DNA of 64,000 nt from Cymodocea nodosa (GCA_036874045.1 CM072345.1:15344001-15408000), one strand, 5' to 3'; shown: positions 57,801-64,000, counted from the stretch's first letter. Numbers and translations: made by a program. Notes: a model not told the origin generated them from the letters alone.

Positions 57801-60423
57801 GATAATTTGTTATGGGATTCAGCCTCTGAAGTTTGGTTGTCCAATTGCTCAGAAGCAATAAGATTGTCAGGCCGGCTATCCAGCAGCTGTTCAGTAGGCT
57901 CTTTATTGTTAGGAGCACTTCCTTTAGTTTCATCAGGATCTGAGGACGCCAGGGGGTGCTGATTCTCAAGGTGTTGAGCTGACTCAGTCCTTTTATTTTT
58001 CCTTCTACATCTGACCTACATCAGGCCTTCAGAATCTTGCCTCCGTCTGTCATTATTCAGAGGAGGCTCCTTAACCATTGGAGGTGGGATTGAAAGGTCT
58101 TTTTGATCCTTCCAGCAAGCTTCCTTTAACCGGCCAATTTTGAAATAATTAGAACAGAACTGAGGTTCTCGAAGTTCATACTCTACAAGCTATTTGATCA
58201 GTTCATTGTCATTCCTAATGTTTGATCGGTTCATTGCCATATACAAAATCTCATTTCAAATTTCCATAAACATTTTTTACCAATAACATCATTTTTATTT
58301 CCTAGATTTTTCTAATTTTTCCACATCATTATCTGAATAAAGGATTTTAAACTTATATATGAGTTAGAATTTGTATCTGGAATGAATGTGTTGTATTACT
58401 TATACAAGCAAAAAAGCTTGAATCTTTTCAAATTTATTGGTTTTAACTTATCATTCAAGATGACTTACAAGTGTATGTTTGACAGTTCTGTTATATGTGC
58501 ACATTGCATTTTATGTTGACCTTCTGTTTCTGTGTTTTTGGCATGGCAACATCTTTATTGGTTGTAAAGGTGGTGGAAGCCTTTGTTGCTGTATTCATCC
58601 TTCAACATTATTGTGCTTTATCTATATCAGCTTCCGGTTGAATTCCCAAAGATTGTCATGACTATTGCTGACTTTATTGGCTTATTCAAGATATCCACAA
58701 CTTCTGAGTGGCCAGAAATCACATCTATCATCACGCTCTTGCTTTTCTTTTACATGGTATGCAAATGACATATATCTATTATGGAAGTCAATTATTACTA
58801 TTTTTATATTTATCTATTTTCTGAATTGTGTTATGAGCTCCGTCATTAATTATCCTACTGGATTATTGACATAGATCTTTTGGATGAATTAGAAGTATAT
58901 CAATCCTTGCTGTGGTAAAATTTTCCAAGATGAAGGAATACTGCAAGGCGTTTTCTGTTGTTTTTGTACAAGCCCTCAATGGAAAGTTTTCACCTGAGCT
59001 ATGTGGCCAGATACTTGGGTAGATTCTGTGCCATCCTTGGAGAATACATTTTTATATGTTACTGACACCTTGCTCGCCTCTCAGGACGAGATCATTAGGG
59101 GAGATCATAGAACTTGTAGCAATAGGAAATGTGAACGGTGTGGATGCACTAATCTTGCTTTTGGCTTTTGGATACTAAGGATTTGTTGTACATGGGAGAA
59201 TCTTATTGTTTAATAAAATTCTGCAAATTCCTTTTCAAATGTGTGAAGAATGCCACTATTGTAACAACTTTCCAAAAGGATATTTTCAATTGCCCAGACT
59301 TGAACCTGTGTCTCTTGAGTGAGAGACGGGTATCCTAACCACCTAGTCTACTATGGATTCTTGTTGCACCAAGTGGGGATAAAATGAAAGAAAATTGTCT
59401 TCAATGATTTAATCATGTTCATAGAAGGGTTCTAGATGTACTTGCTGGAAAATGATAAATAATAAATTTAGCTGAAATTAAAAGGAACAGACAGACCATT
59501 ATTTGGTTAGAAATAGTAAAAAGATTTAAAATTACATAATATAATGGAAACTTTGGTAACGTATAAAAATAATTGGAAAAAAGGTTTCATGTTGCCAACA
59601 TGTAATGGATCAAGGCATTGATTGATTGATCACTGTTGTTATTGATTACATAGCCTATGAGCTTAGATAGGAGCATCCTTTTTCTCTTTACCTTTTTTGG
59701 ATTTCTTTCACCATAATTTTGGCTGGTTCTTTTTTTTTATGACAGTCAACTTCTGTTAAGTGTGACTTGGAAGAAATGGAATATATAATGTCTATGCAAG
59801 GTAGTAACTTAGCAGAGCAGCTTATACCTTCAAATCATTCTTCTTTCATATGGGAATTGAGGTAGTTTATCCTTCTTACACAAGCATTATTTATATTTCA
59901 CAAAGAATAATATCGATTTGCTATAAAAATTCTTATTGCAATTGCCTTTTTTCCCAATAATTCATTTTTGCTTAGAATAATCTGCTGAACCAGAAGAGTA
60001 GCTTGTATATGAAGTACATAAGCCTGTAGTAACTCAGTAATACTGCATGTAAATATATTTGGAGATTATGTGAATATATGATGTTAACAATTGGAGTATT
60101 AACACTGCACTGAGTAGTTTGGTGAAACGTAATTTCAAACTGTGTCTAATTTAATACTGCAATAGTTCAATATATTCCTTTTTTGTTGCCACTTAAAAAA
60201 ATTTAATACTGCAATAGTAACTTTTAGCTTTTTCATTTTCTATGACTTTAACATCCTCACTTTCAAATTGGTTTTGATAATCATTTTTGAAGGTTTTCCA
60301 TTTTTAACAAAATAATAATATTTTGCACTCACTTTCAGATCTGGAGTGAGGCATACCAATGTGTTACCGAGGGGAACAGTTTTTCATAACTTCAGTATCA
60401 ACTTTTTCACTTATGGTTTTCCA
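18879..60423 (+). CDS. PZO1: PIEZO mechanosensitive ion channel, N-terminal exons (gene continues off the right edge)
   Basis: Exons in phase: 18879-18927, 28934-29014, 29861-30020, 43389-43534, 43970-44126, 58570-58756, 59746-59861 and 60339-60423; total 981 bp, 327 codons, no internal stop. The donor at 60424 (GTAAGT) sends the gene out of the window. The start [16 protein letters not shown] matches plant PIEZO N-termini. Further diagnostic blocks are [75 protein letters not shown], and [12 protein letters not shown] before [11 protein letters not shown]. The family forms trimeric mechanically gated cation channels with many membrane helices; plant PIEZO acts at the tonoplast or plasma membrane, depending on species and cell type. 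Introns 1, 3 and 5 (about 10, 13.4 and 14.4 kb) are loaded with transposons, yet exons and splice sites look intact. Expression cannot be judged here. Confidence 0.9.
19488..19690 (+). repeat. Degenerate direct repeat, left copy (LTR-like)
   Basis: The segment starts TGTTGGG and shares long imperfect similarity, in the same orientation, with 22097-22335. Shared blocks include GAGGTG, TTTACTATGA, CTAGATGCC/CAGATGCC, GGTCAC and a common tail ending in TTTTAG. The two copies flank a Copia fragment and may be old LTRs, but no target-site duplication could be set. Confidence 0.4.
19840..21275 (+). pseudogene. Truncated, decayed Copia gag-protease-integrase fragment
   Basis: Broken frames on the + strand read in Copia order. 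A UBN2-type gag end lies at about 20060-20375 ([20 protein letters not shown]). A zinc knuckle at about 20455-20505 keeps CX4HX4C but has Tyr for the first Cys. A protease start lies at about 20640 where the active-site D-S-G reads D-N-E. A GAG-pre-integrase block follows at about 21030-21175, and the integrase start at about 21200-21280 (SDVCG). It stops abruptly near 21280; reverse transcriptase and RNase H are absent. Confidence 0.75.
21290..21990 (+). repeat. LTR-like sequence with a primer-binding-site-like end
   Basis: Non-coding sequence ending in TTTTTCCCAACA, followed by an AGTGGCACCT run that resembles the primer-binding junction of Copia elements. A similar AACAAGTGG junction occurs at 19693. 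No partner LTR could be found, so this may be a solo or orphan LTR. Low certainty. Confidence 0.3.
22097..22335 (+). repeat. Degenerate direct repeat, right copy
   Basis: Imperfect direct copy of 19488-19690, starting TGTTGGGAG. The two copies lie about 2.6 kb apart. Just upstream, around 22031-22072, a short segment with a B-box-like GGTTTGAGTC hints at a tRNA-derived sequence, but no cloverleaf can be supported. Confidence 0.4.
22583..22889 (+). repeat. 5' LTR of Copia-1
   Basis: 307 bp with TG...CA ends. A TATA box (TATAAATA) lies at about 22660-22667, in the position expected for the element's promoter. Confidence 0.92.
22892..22903 (+). other. Primer-binding site of Copia-1 (initiator tRNA-Met type)
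   Basis: TGGTATCAGAGC, the standard complement of the initiator tRNA-Met 3' end used by most plant Copia elements, starts 2 nt after the LTR. Confidence 0.9.
22960..23460 (+). repeat. GC-rich leader with 62-bp tandem repeat
   Basis: This region is GC-rich, unlike anything around it. Three full units of exactly 62 bp start at 23060, 23122 and 23184, and a fourth partial unit starts at 23246; each begins CGTTCTTGCTC. Shorter GCCCACGCC/CCAACGCC-like repeats precede them. Because stops are rare in such sequence, several long open frames appear on both strands, but their residues are low complexity and they are not credible genes. Confidence 0.85.
23918..27841 (+). pseudogene. Copia-1 gag-pol polyprotein, 15 nonsense codons, no frameshift
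   Basis: From ATG 23918 to the terminal stop at 27839-27841 one reading frame of 1308 codons persists with no insertion or deletion. It carries gag (from 23918), a zinc knuckle at about 24612-24650, protease at about 24760, GAG-pre-integrase at about 25155-25280, integrase (HTDCWGP, RTDNG, AERLNRT) at about 25340-25700, RT at about 26400-27000 and RNase H at about 27360-27770. Fifteen internal stops fall mostly where the family has Gln or Trp, so single C-to-T or G-to-A changes explain them. Missense losses also occur: the first Cys of the knuckle is Tyr, the protease triad reads D-S-S, and the RT box reads YVND. Confidence 0.9.
27916..28222 (+). repeat. 3' LTR of Copia-1
   Basis: 307 bp, the same length as the 5' copy, preceded by a degenerate purine-rich tract (about 27900-27914) and followed by the TATTC duplication. 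Confidence 0.92.
28228..28933. other. Remaining PIEZO intron 1 sequence
   Basis: AT-rich intron sequence with no gene or transposon I can recognise. It ends in a T-rich tract and CAG before exon 2. Confidence 0.6.
29015..29860. other. PIEZO intron 2
   Basis: An 846-bp AT-rich intron with GT-AG ends. No repeat or coding content is seen. Confidence 0.65.
30094..30620 (-). pseudogene. LINE RNase H remnant
   Basis: The minus strand contains a decayed LINE RNase H tail with a [19 protein letters not shown] segment, matching the conserved block near the end of that domain in plant L1 elements. The low-coordinate end carries the motif CCCTAATCTATTTATAGGG (30094-30120), also seen near 42443 and 61137, as expected of a LINE 3' UTR. 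Confidence 0.55.
30878..31140 (-). repeat. RTE-type LINE 3' end remnant
   Basis: It starts with CAA repeats, then CTTAATCACACTATGTGAGG, which resembles the reverse complement of the 3' tails of plant RTE-clade LINEs. Non-coding and degraded. Confidence 0.45.
31533..31644 (+). other. Exon-like segment in PIEZO intron 3 (possible cryptic or cassette exon)
   Basis: A pyrimidine tract plus CAG precedes 31533, and a strong GTAAGG donor follows 31644. The 112-nt segment reads open in the incoming PIEZO frame as a hydrophobic 37-residue stretch ([20 protein letters not shown]). Its length is not a multiple of 3, so joining it to the next PIEZO exon at 43389 would shift the frame, whereas skipping it preserves a family-like sequence. 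Confidence 0.35.
31660..33005 (+). pseudogene. RTE-type LINE reverse transcriptase remnant, twice interrupted
   Basis: Plus-strand pieces of RT in order: about 31720-32270 ([20 protein letters not shown] block, then the segment ending IHFLRQL) and about 32830-33005 ([28 protein letters not shown]). The sequence resumes after an unrelated 549-bp insert at 32275-32823 and is cut off at 33006 by an LTR. Many stops and frameshifts. Confidence 0.75.
32275..32823 (+). mobile_element. TRIM-like element with terminal direct repeats
   Basis: Terminal direct repeats of about 97 and 107 bp (32275-32371 and 32717-32823) begin TGTTGGATGATAG or the decayed equivalent, and end GTGAATTTAACA. The roughly 345-bp interior has no coding capacity and holds TAGTATTGGAG and TAGTATTAGAGCCC, which resemble decayed initiator tRNA-Met primer-binding sites. 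The element interrupts a LINE RT between two adjacent conserved blocks. Size and structure fit terminal-repeat retrotransposons in miniature. No clear target duplication. Confidence 0.65.
33006..33180 (+). repeat. 5' LTR of an old Copia (Copia-X)
   Basis: About 175 bp, TGTTGGAATAAGGG to TTTCTCCA, followed by TTAGTATTAGAG, a decayed primer-binding site. It abuts and truncates the LINE RT at 33005. No 3' LTR was found in the window. Confidence 0.6.
33181..34422 (+). pseudogene. Copia-X gag region (left half)
   Basis: Decayed gag with recognisable pieces ([40 protein letters not shown] read through stops). It ends exactly at the insertion point of Copia-2; the frame resumes at 41072 once one copy of the AATAT duplication is discounted. 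Confidence 0.65.
34949..37660 (+). pseudogene. Copia-2 gag, integrase and RT start, decayed
   Basis: UBN2-type gag from ATG 34949 is followed by a broken CCHC knuckle at about 35640-35690. GAG-pre-integrase ([15 protein letters not shown]) lies at about 36375-36420, and integrase pieces ([15 protein letters not shown]) at about 36530-36680. The RT start (HWK) is at about 37494. The coding order is cut at about 37665 by another insert. Numerous stops and frameshifts. Confidence 0.75.
37667..39445. mobile_element. Unclassified insert with hairpin-forming subterminal repeats (candidate DNA transposon)
   Basis: It lies between two halves of the Copia-2 RT, although coding similarity resumes only at 39715. 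Short imperfect inverted ends TGAAAAAGTGCA (37667-37678) and TGCACTTTCA (39436-39445) are visible. Both subterminal regions carry inverted modules built on CGGATAGTTA or CGTTGAGTTA with a 4-nt loop: 37987-38018 on the left, and 39268-39291 and 39300-39325 on the right. The middle (about 38240-38800) is more GC-rich and could be captured host sequence. No transposase is recognisable and the target duplication is not convincing. Confidence 0.45.
39715..40925 (+). pseudogene. Copia-2 RT and RNase H, decayed
   Basis: RT resumes at about 39722 with the [12 protein letters not shown] block, followed by the palm region with YVGD at about 39978 in place of the catalytic YVDD. The RNase H region lies at about 40440-40800 ([24 protein letters not shown]). 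Stops at 40551, 40638 and elsewhere. The sequence is clearly related to Copia-3 at 49.3-53.5 kb, so the two are one family. Confidence 0.8.
41072..41810 (+). pseudogene. Copia-X protease and integrase region (right half)
   Basis: This continues the Copia-X frame after Copia-2. A protease region at about 41190-41300 has the active-site stretch altered to [11 protein letters not shown]-pre-integrase ([15 protein letters not shown]) lies at about 41578-41625, and the integrase start ([14 protein letters not shown]) at about 41755-41805. Similarity ends near 41810; RT, RNase H and the 3' LTR are missing. Confidence 0.65.
41811..42660. other. Duplicated unidentified sequence, possible captured coding fragment on the minus strand
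   Basis: Two internal imperfect duplications are visible: about 41872-41945 resembles 42025-42100, and about 42310-42360 resembles 42490-42550. On the minus strand, 42173-42360 reads as a mostly open 60-codon stretch ([20 protein letters not shown]) with one internal stop. I do not recognise the protein. A LINE 3'-end-like motif (CCCCTGTTCTATTTATGGGG) lies at 42443-42470. Confidence 0.35.
42661..43388. other. Remaining PIEZO intron 3 sequence
   Basis: AT-rich, with no recognisable gene. It ends in a T-rich tract with TTTTTGGCAG before the exon at 43389. Confidence 0.55.
44394..44990 (-). pseudogene. LINE RNase H domain (3' part of the split LINE)
   Basis: A minus-strand open frame of 177 codons starts at 44927, preceded by the LKLNPDGA block in another frame (about 44960). 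It shows the RVT_3 RNase H pattern: [15 protein letters not shown], a central acidic residue block ([11 protein letters not shown]), and the C-terminal [11 protein letters not shown]. This is one of the better preserved pieces of the LINE. Confidence 0.8.
45001..45408 (-). repeat. Gypsy 3' LTR
   Basis: 408 bp; aligns along its length with 53540-53938, with scattered substitutions and small indels. Confidence 0.9.
45600..49247 (-). pseudogene. Gypsy gag-pol remains
   Basis: Reading on the minus strand: a retrotransposon gag at about 49240-48500; a CCHC knuckle ([15 protein letters not shown]) at about 48380-48425; an aspartic protease start (VDTGGTHNF) at about 48180-48205. RT lies at 47655-47131, with the catalytic box reading FFDGIL at about 47158-47181, so the second Asp is lost. 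The RT-RNase H connection lies at about 47028-46500 ([13 protein letters not shown]), and integrase traces at about 46010-45900 ([12 protein letters not shown]). Frames change repeatedly. Better preserved stretches coincide with 47332-47655 and 47940-48233. Confidence 0.85.
49253..53490 (+). mobile_element. Copia LTR retrotransposon (Copia-3) nested in the Gypsy
   Basis: LTRs of 124 bp at 49253-49376 and 53367-53490 differ at about 13 sites by hand count (about 10%). A perfect target duplication ATGTC lies at 49248-49252 and 53491-53495. A primer-binding site TGGTATCAG starts immediately at 49377, and a polypurine tract GAGGGGAG sits just before the 3' LTR. It is inserted between the Gypsy primer-binding site and gag, in the opposite orientation. 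A large internal deletion has removed protease and the integrase N-terminus. Confidence 0.92.
49990..53360 (+). pseudogene. Copia-3 gag-pol, internally deleted
   Basis: UBN2-type gag (about 50000-50640), with a knuckle ([14 protein letters not shown]) at about 50706-50750. At about 50940 the frame jumps straight into mid-integrase ([18 protein letters not shown]), so protease, GAG-pre-integrase and the first integrase Asp region are gone. RT lies at about 51850-52500 with YVDDML intact at about 52407, and RNase H at about 52860-53290. Many stops and frame changes. Confidence 0.85.
53540..53938 (-). repeat. Gypsy 5' LTR
   Basis: 399 bp; partner of 45001-45408. The Copia-3 insertion lies only about 45 bp from its inner edge. 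Confidence 0.9.
53944..57700 (-). pseudogene. LINE ORF2 endonuclease-RT (5' part of the split LINE)
   Basis: Minus-strand frames in order. The first is 57690-57169, whose end contains the ORF2 start [13 protein letters not shown]. Next come 57144-56533 (endonuclease with [11 protein letters not shown] and SNHSPML), 56275-56021, and 55888-55619 (RT motif region with AYDRLEW). Last are decayed palm and thumb pieces to about 54900, then 54848-54417. Several frameshifts and stops; the AYDRLEW block ends in a stop at 55619-55621. Confidence 0.8.
58245..58569. other. End of PIEZO intron 5
   Basis: AT-rich, no recognisable element. It runs to the acceptor AAG at 58567-58569. Confidence 0.55.
58757..59745. 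other. PIEZO intron 6
   Basis: A 989-bp AT-rich intron. Apart from the tRNA-Glu-like sequence at 59286-59357 I see nothing in it. It ends in a T-rich tract and GACAG. Confidence 0.6.
59286..59357 (-). pseudogene. tRNA-Glu(CTC)-like pseudogene or tRNA-derived SINE head
   Basis: 72 nt on the minus strand align along their length with plant tRNA-Glu: TCC start, GTGGTTAGGATAC D-arm region, CTCTCAC around a CTC anticodon, and a GGTTCAAGTC B box. The acceptor stem has two mismatches and the anticodon stem is damaged, so it is not a functional tRNA. It could be the 5' head of a SINE. Confidence 0.6.
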
Positions 60424-61130
60424 GTAAGTTTGTTTAGAAGATTGCCATGAAATTTTTTAAAATTCTTCTCGATATGCTTCTATTCTGCTGTATCTTATAT
60501 CCTTTAAGATGTAGTCGCATGGGCTTATGAGTTATGAGATTCAAACTTCATATTTTATGCAATACTTTTTGCCCTTATCTATCGTTTCTTGGAGAAACAA
60601 GATTGTCGAGGGAAAGAAGATTAACATTACAGAAATGCAGACATGTCTAACTCAAATCTAATTTGTTGTGAGTGGAGAGGTCATTCTTTTATATATGTGT
60701 GTATTTCTTTTTACTTTCTAATGTTGACTAGCTTGAGTTATTCCAACACTTTCTGTTATTTATGACCTTTTTTAGGCCCTATAAAAGTCCTTTGTTTTAG
60801 ATTAGGCAGACACATGAAGACTTAGGCTTAGAAGATCATTATTGTCTTTGATTCCATGCAGATATTTGAGACATCTAACTCAAAATTAATTGGTTGTCTT
60901 TTTCTCACTTTCTAGTTTAGGGTTATTTTAACATTTTCCTTGTAGCTTTTTAGTCTCTATGAATATCCTTATTTTTGGATCAGGCTGATAAGTGAAGATT
61001 AAGTCTAGAAGAGCATTATTGGTTTAGGTATCATGTAAAAATGTAGAGGCATTTAAATTAAAACTGATTTGTTGTTAGTGAAGAGTTTATACCTTTATAT
61101 ATATCTGCAAGTGTTCTCATTTTTTTTAGT
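60424..61130. repeat. PIEZO intron after the last visible exon: imperfect triplicated repeat
   Basis: Three diverged copies of a module of about 200 bp occur at roughly 60600, 60840 and 61030, sharing ACATCTAACTCAAAATTAATTGGTTG-type and GAAGATTA.GTCTAGAAGA-type blocks. No coding content. A related block occurs near 4000. Confidence 0.4.
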
Positions 61131-61149
61131 CAAAAACCCCTAATCTATT

Positions 61150-63737
61150 CATGGGGTGAGGACCCACAAAACCTGAGCAAGGACAACATGAGAGGGACTA
61201 GGCTAGGACTTCACAAGAGGAAAAACAAAGATAAACACACAACCAGAAATCTAATTAAGTCATCCTACAGCAAGGGAAGCTTCATTTGTCAAGTAAAACT
61301 TGGCTTTTGGTCTCCCTTGGAAGGTCTTCAAAATCATTGAAGTTGACCTTTTGGTGGAGTTTTAGACCTTCACTAGCTAAACTATTTAAGAGTTGAAATT
61401 CTAGTCTTTTGTTCTTCCCATGGGAGTTGAAATTTTGCTCCCATTGCTTCAAAGTTGGTCACCTTTTTGGGAAATGCCAAAATGTCAAGAAGGTGCTGGA
61501 ACTTGACTAGAAGGATGGCTCCATTTCTAAAGGAGTTCACAAGGTCAAGCAATCGATCCCCCACCAACTTTATTTGGTCCTGGGTGAAGCACAAGTAGAA
61601 ATCCAAGAATGGTGACTCTATTTGATCCTTAGAGTGCCAAGTGGTGATGGAGCAGCCAATCATTACCCAATCTAATGAAGAGGAAGTGGTGGAGGAGAAT
61701 GCCCCCTTGTCCCTCCTAAAGAATGCTTGTAGCTTTGACATTACTCCTAACCTTGAATTGACTGTAGTTAGTGACTCGACGTTGGAGACTGATTCCCTTG
61801 TCTTACTAGAGTAAGAAGATCATCATTTTAAGAAGAAGGATGCTCATTAGTGAAGGGACACTCCTCTAGAAGATGCTTCTACCCCTTAGGAGCGAATAGG
61901 GGCCCTTCGACAAGGCCAACCATACAAATGAACTAGAAGTGGTTTAAACCTGCAAGAGTCCATCTCCCTAATTGGTTTTGCCCACTTAGCCATCTTTGAT
62001 TATGAAGATCATCATTTGGAACTACCATGGCCTTGACAATAAGGCCACTCAAGTTTTTCTTAGAAATCTCATTGCTTAGAAAAAAGACCTCAGTGGCAAT
62101 GATCATGGAGCCTTTTATATCACTTGATAAAGGCTAAGACATTATTGAATTCATTCACCTTCCAAATTGGATTTACAACAATTCTTCCAAAAAGATTTGG
62201 ATTTTTTGGTCTAATTGGATCTAGTTTCATCATGAAGAGCACAAGGAGCAAATCATTGTGGGGTGGCTCTCTAACCTTGAAGGAGGTTCTCCCATACTCT
62301 TTGCAATAGTTTATGCCTCTTGTCATGAGACTACCAAGTAGGAGTTGTGAGATCTAATTGGATCTAGTTTCATCATGAAGAGCATAAGGAGCAAATCATT
62401 ATGGGGTGGCTCTCTAACCTTGAAGGAGGTTCTCCCATACTCTTTGCAATAGTTTATGCCTCTTGTCATGAGACTACCAAGTAGGAGTTGTGAGATGATC
62501 TTTGTAGCACTTACAATTGTTTTCCAAATACTTAGTGGATTGTTAGGGGAGATTTCAACTCAATTTGATGTTCGGATGAAGTGGTCAGTTATAGAGGACA
62601 ACCCATAGGAGGTTCCAAAGATTTCAATGATTTGATTGCTGACATTGGTCCTTCAGATTCTCTACACATAGGAGATGCTCTCTCTTTATGCAACAATTGG
62701 AAGGGATTGAGTCGTTAGTATAAATTGCTAAACAAGGCCTTGGTGAACAATTTAGACAATTTGAAGCCTCTAGTGAATTATTTGCCTAGATCCTATTCGG
62801 ATCACTCCCCAATGATCCTAACTTTAGTGGAGGTCTGTCAATTTGGTAAGGCCCCCTTTAGGTTCTAATGGATGTGGACCTTGCAATTGAATTTCTTAAA
62901 GGTGGTGTTGGGTATTTGGAACTTAGTGGACAATTCATGCCCTTTTTGGTGATTGAATAAGAGGTTGTCCAATATCAAATTACTCCTCAAGCATTGAAAC
63001 TAGGTGGTCTTTGAGTATGTGGAACATGATAGAACTTGACTCATGCAAGAAATTAGGCTAGTGGAGAATAAGTTGCAAGAGGGGTGGGACAAAGACACTT
63101 CCTTGCACCTTGATTCCTTACATAGAGATTTGCTTAGTAGAGATCAACAGTGGGAGATCTTTTTCGCTCAAAAAGCTAGAGTTCGTTGGTTTCAAGAAGG
63201 TGACAGTAATACAACATTTTTCCATAGTGTGATCAATCATAGATAGAGCACCAACTAAGTGAGGGTGCTCATTTCTAACTTTGGAGGAGGTTAGACATAA
63301 AGGGTAAGAGTTTTTCTCTACTTTCCTCTCCTTAGAAGGTGTTAGATGTATGCATCACCTTCTAGATGCTATTCCAAAGGTGATCAAGGAAGAGGAGAAC
63401 CTTCTATTCTGCAAAGTCCCTACTAAGGAAGAGATTAAAGAAGTGGTATTTTCTATGGATCGAGACCATGTTGGATGGATTTACAATCGAGTTCTTCCAT
63501 TTCTATTGGGGCATGGCAGTGATTGACTTGATCCAAGTGGTGTGATATTTCTTTTAAATGGGGCCATTACATGACTCTTGGAGGGTTTATCTTTATTTCT
63601 TTGATCTCAAAGGTGGACAGTCCTTTGAATTTCAAGGACCTTAGGCCAATAAACCTCTGCAATGTGTAGTATATGGTGATAGCCAAGATTCTTGCTAAAA
63701 GACTTTCCACTTTCATTCATAAGAATAGAGAAGTCTA
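61150..63737 (+). pseudogene. Plus-strand L1-type LINE, decayed and truncated
   Basis: A zinc knuckle FCSHCFKVGHLFGKC at about 61433-61480 marks ORF1. ORF2 endonuclease pieces include IIIWNYHGLD at about 62005, IVRGDFNSI at about 62540-62565 and YSDHSPMI at about 62795-62815. The linker contains EGDSNTTFFH at about 63198-63228. The RT start (LNFKDLRPINLCNV, then IAKILAKRLS) lies at about 63620-63710. Similarity stops at about 63737, so most of RT is missing. Contains a 143-bp tandem duplication. Confidence 0.75.
62210..62495 (+). repeat. 143-bp tandem duplication inside the LINE
   Basis: Copies 62210-62352 and 62353-62495 differ at two positions by hand comparison. The unit is not a multiple of 3, so it breaks the LINE frame. 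Confidence 0.9.
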
Positions 63738-64000
63738 ATGTTATATTAATTATATAAGTTCACTATCATTTTCAATATAATACTATTTTAACAATTTTAA
63801 AGTCTTTCACCTTACGTCATTCCTTTAACTATGGAAGACCTCTATTATGGTAGTCACCTTAAAATTAGTGAGAGAGGCAAGATGAATAAAGAGCCAAAAT
63901 TTCCTACAAATAGGGTATACACCCCTTGCTCTACTCTAGCAAGTCCATAAAGACTCCATACTATCTTTCTCAATTTTCTACTAAGTATCAAACATATTAG
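63738..64000. other. Unassigned AT-rich end of window
   Basis: Presumably still PIEZO intron. No recognisable feature. Confidence 0.5.

Larger units (their letters stand above)
44357..58240 (-). mobile_element. Minus-strand L1-type LINE, 5'-truncated and split by a Gypsy element
   Basis: The LINE occupies 53939-58240 and 44357-45000 and reads on the minus strand. It has an ORF1 end with a decayed zinc knuckle at about 58140-58180, and an ORF2 endonuclease start ([13 protein letters not shown]) at about 57366. The endonuclease continues to about 56530 (SNHSPM), followed by RT at about 56275-55600 ([20 protein letters not shown]). A zf-RVT-like part lies at about 54850-54420, and RNase H at 44990-44394 ([16 protein letters not shown]). 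An A-rich tail lies at about 44360-44375. The RNase H domain begins right where the Gypsy is inserted, and both sides share the CCATA duplication. Confidence 0.85.

Noticed and set aside
1..64000. A novel multi-gene defence, biosynthetic or toxin system
   Set aside because: The only intact genes are four unrelated plant housekeeping or channel genes. Everything else recognisable is decayed transposon sequence, and no co-directional cluster of unknown genes exists.

Overview
The window is plant nuclear DNA, almost certainly from an angiosperm. It is AT-rich, its genes have many GT-AG introns, the gene families are plant forms (SAC3B, plant PIEZO, plant choline kinase), and LTR retrotransposons and LINEs fill the introns. 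The species cannot be named from the sequence. Exons were derived by hand from reading frames, splice consensus and family resemblance; no transcript evidence was available.

Layout. (1) 1-3079, + strand: the last four exons of a synergin gamma-like gene that starts outside the window. (2) 5472-7946, + strand: a complete seven-exon choline kinase gene (347 aa) with the Brenner and choline-kinase motifs. (3) 8791-16057, - strand: a nearly complete SAC3B gene (SAC3/GANP family, TREX-2 mRNA export), convergent with the choline kinase. (4) 16058-18640: AT-rich spacer between two divergent genes. (5) 18879 to beyond the right edge, + strand: the 5' part of a PIEZO mechanosensitive channel gene. Eight exons (981 bp, 327 codons) spread over 41.5 kb, because three introns of about 10, 13.4 and 14.4 kb are packed with transposons.

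Transposons inside PIEZO. Intron 1 holds a degenerate Copia 5' half (19.8-21.3 kb) and a structurally complete Copia (22583-28222; 307-bp LTRs, TSD TATTC). Its reading frame is unbroken in phase but has 15 nonsense codons. Intron 3 holds an RTE-type LINE interrupted by a 549-bp TRIM-like element and by an old Copia. That Copia is split by a second complete Copia (34423-41066; 125-bp LTRs, TSD AATAT), which itself carries an unclassified insert with hairpin-forming subterminal arrays (about 37667-39445). Intron 5 (44127-58569) holds a three-level nest: a minus-strand LINE, split by a minus-strand Gypsy (45001-53938; LTRs about 400 bp, TSD CCATA), split by a plus-strand Copia (49253-53490; 124-bp LTRs, TSD ATGTC). 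Another LINE (about 61.15-63.74 kb) lies in the intron after the last visible exon, and a tRNA-Glu-like pseudogene lies in the intron before the 59746 exon.

The host genes are unrelated housekeeping and membrane genes with no operon logic. I found no CRISPR array, phage, toxin system or convincing new enzyme system. The most interesting signals are the nonsense-only decay of the 22.6-28.2 kb Copia, its GC-rich leader with an exact 62-bp tandem period, the hairpin-array insert, the nested insertions inside a gene that still has intact exons, and a frame-disrupting cryptic exon in PIEZO intron 3.
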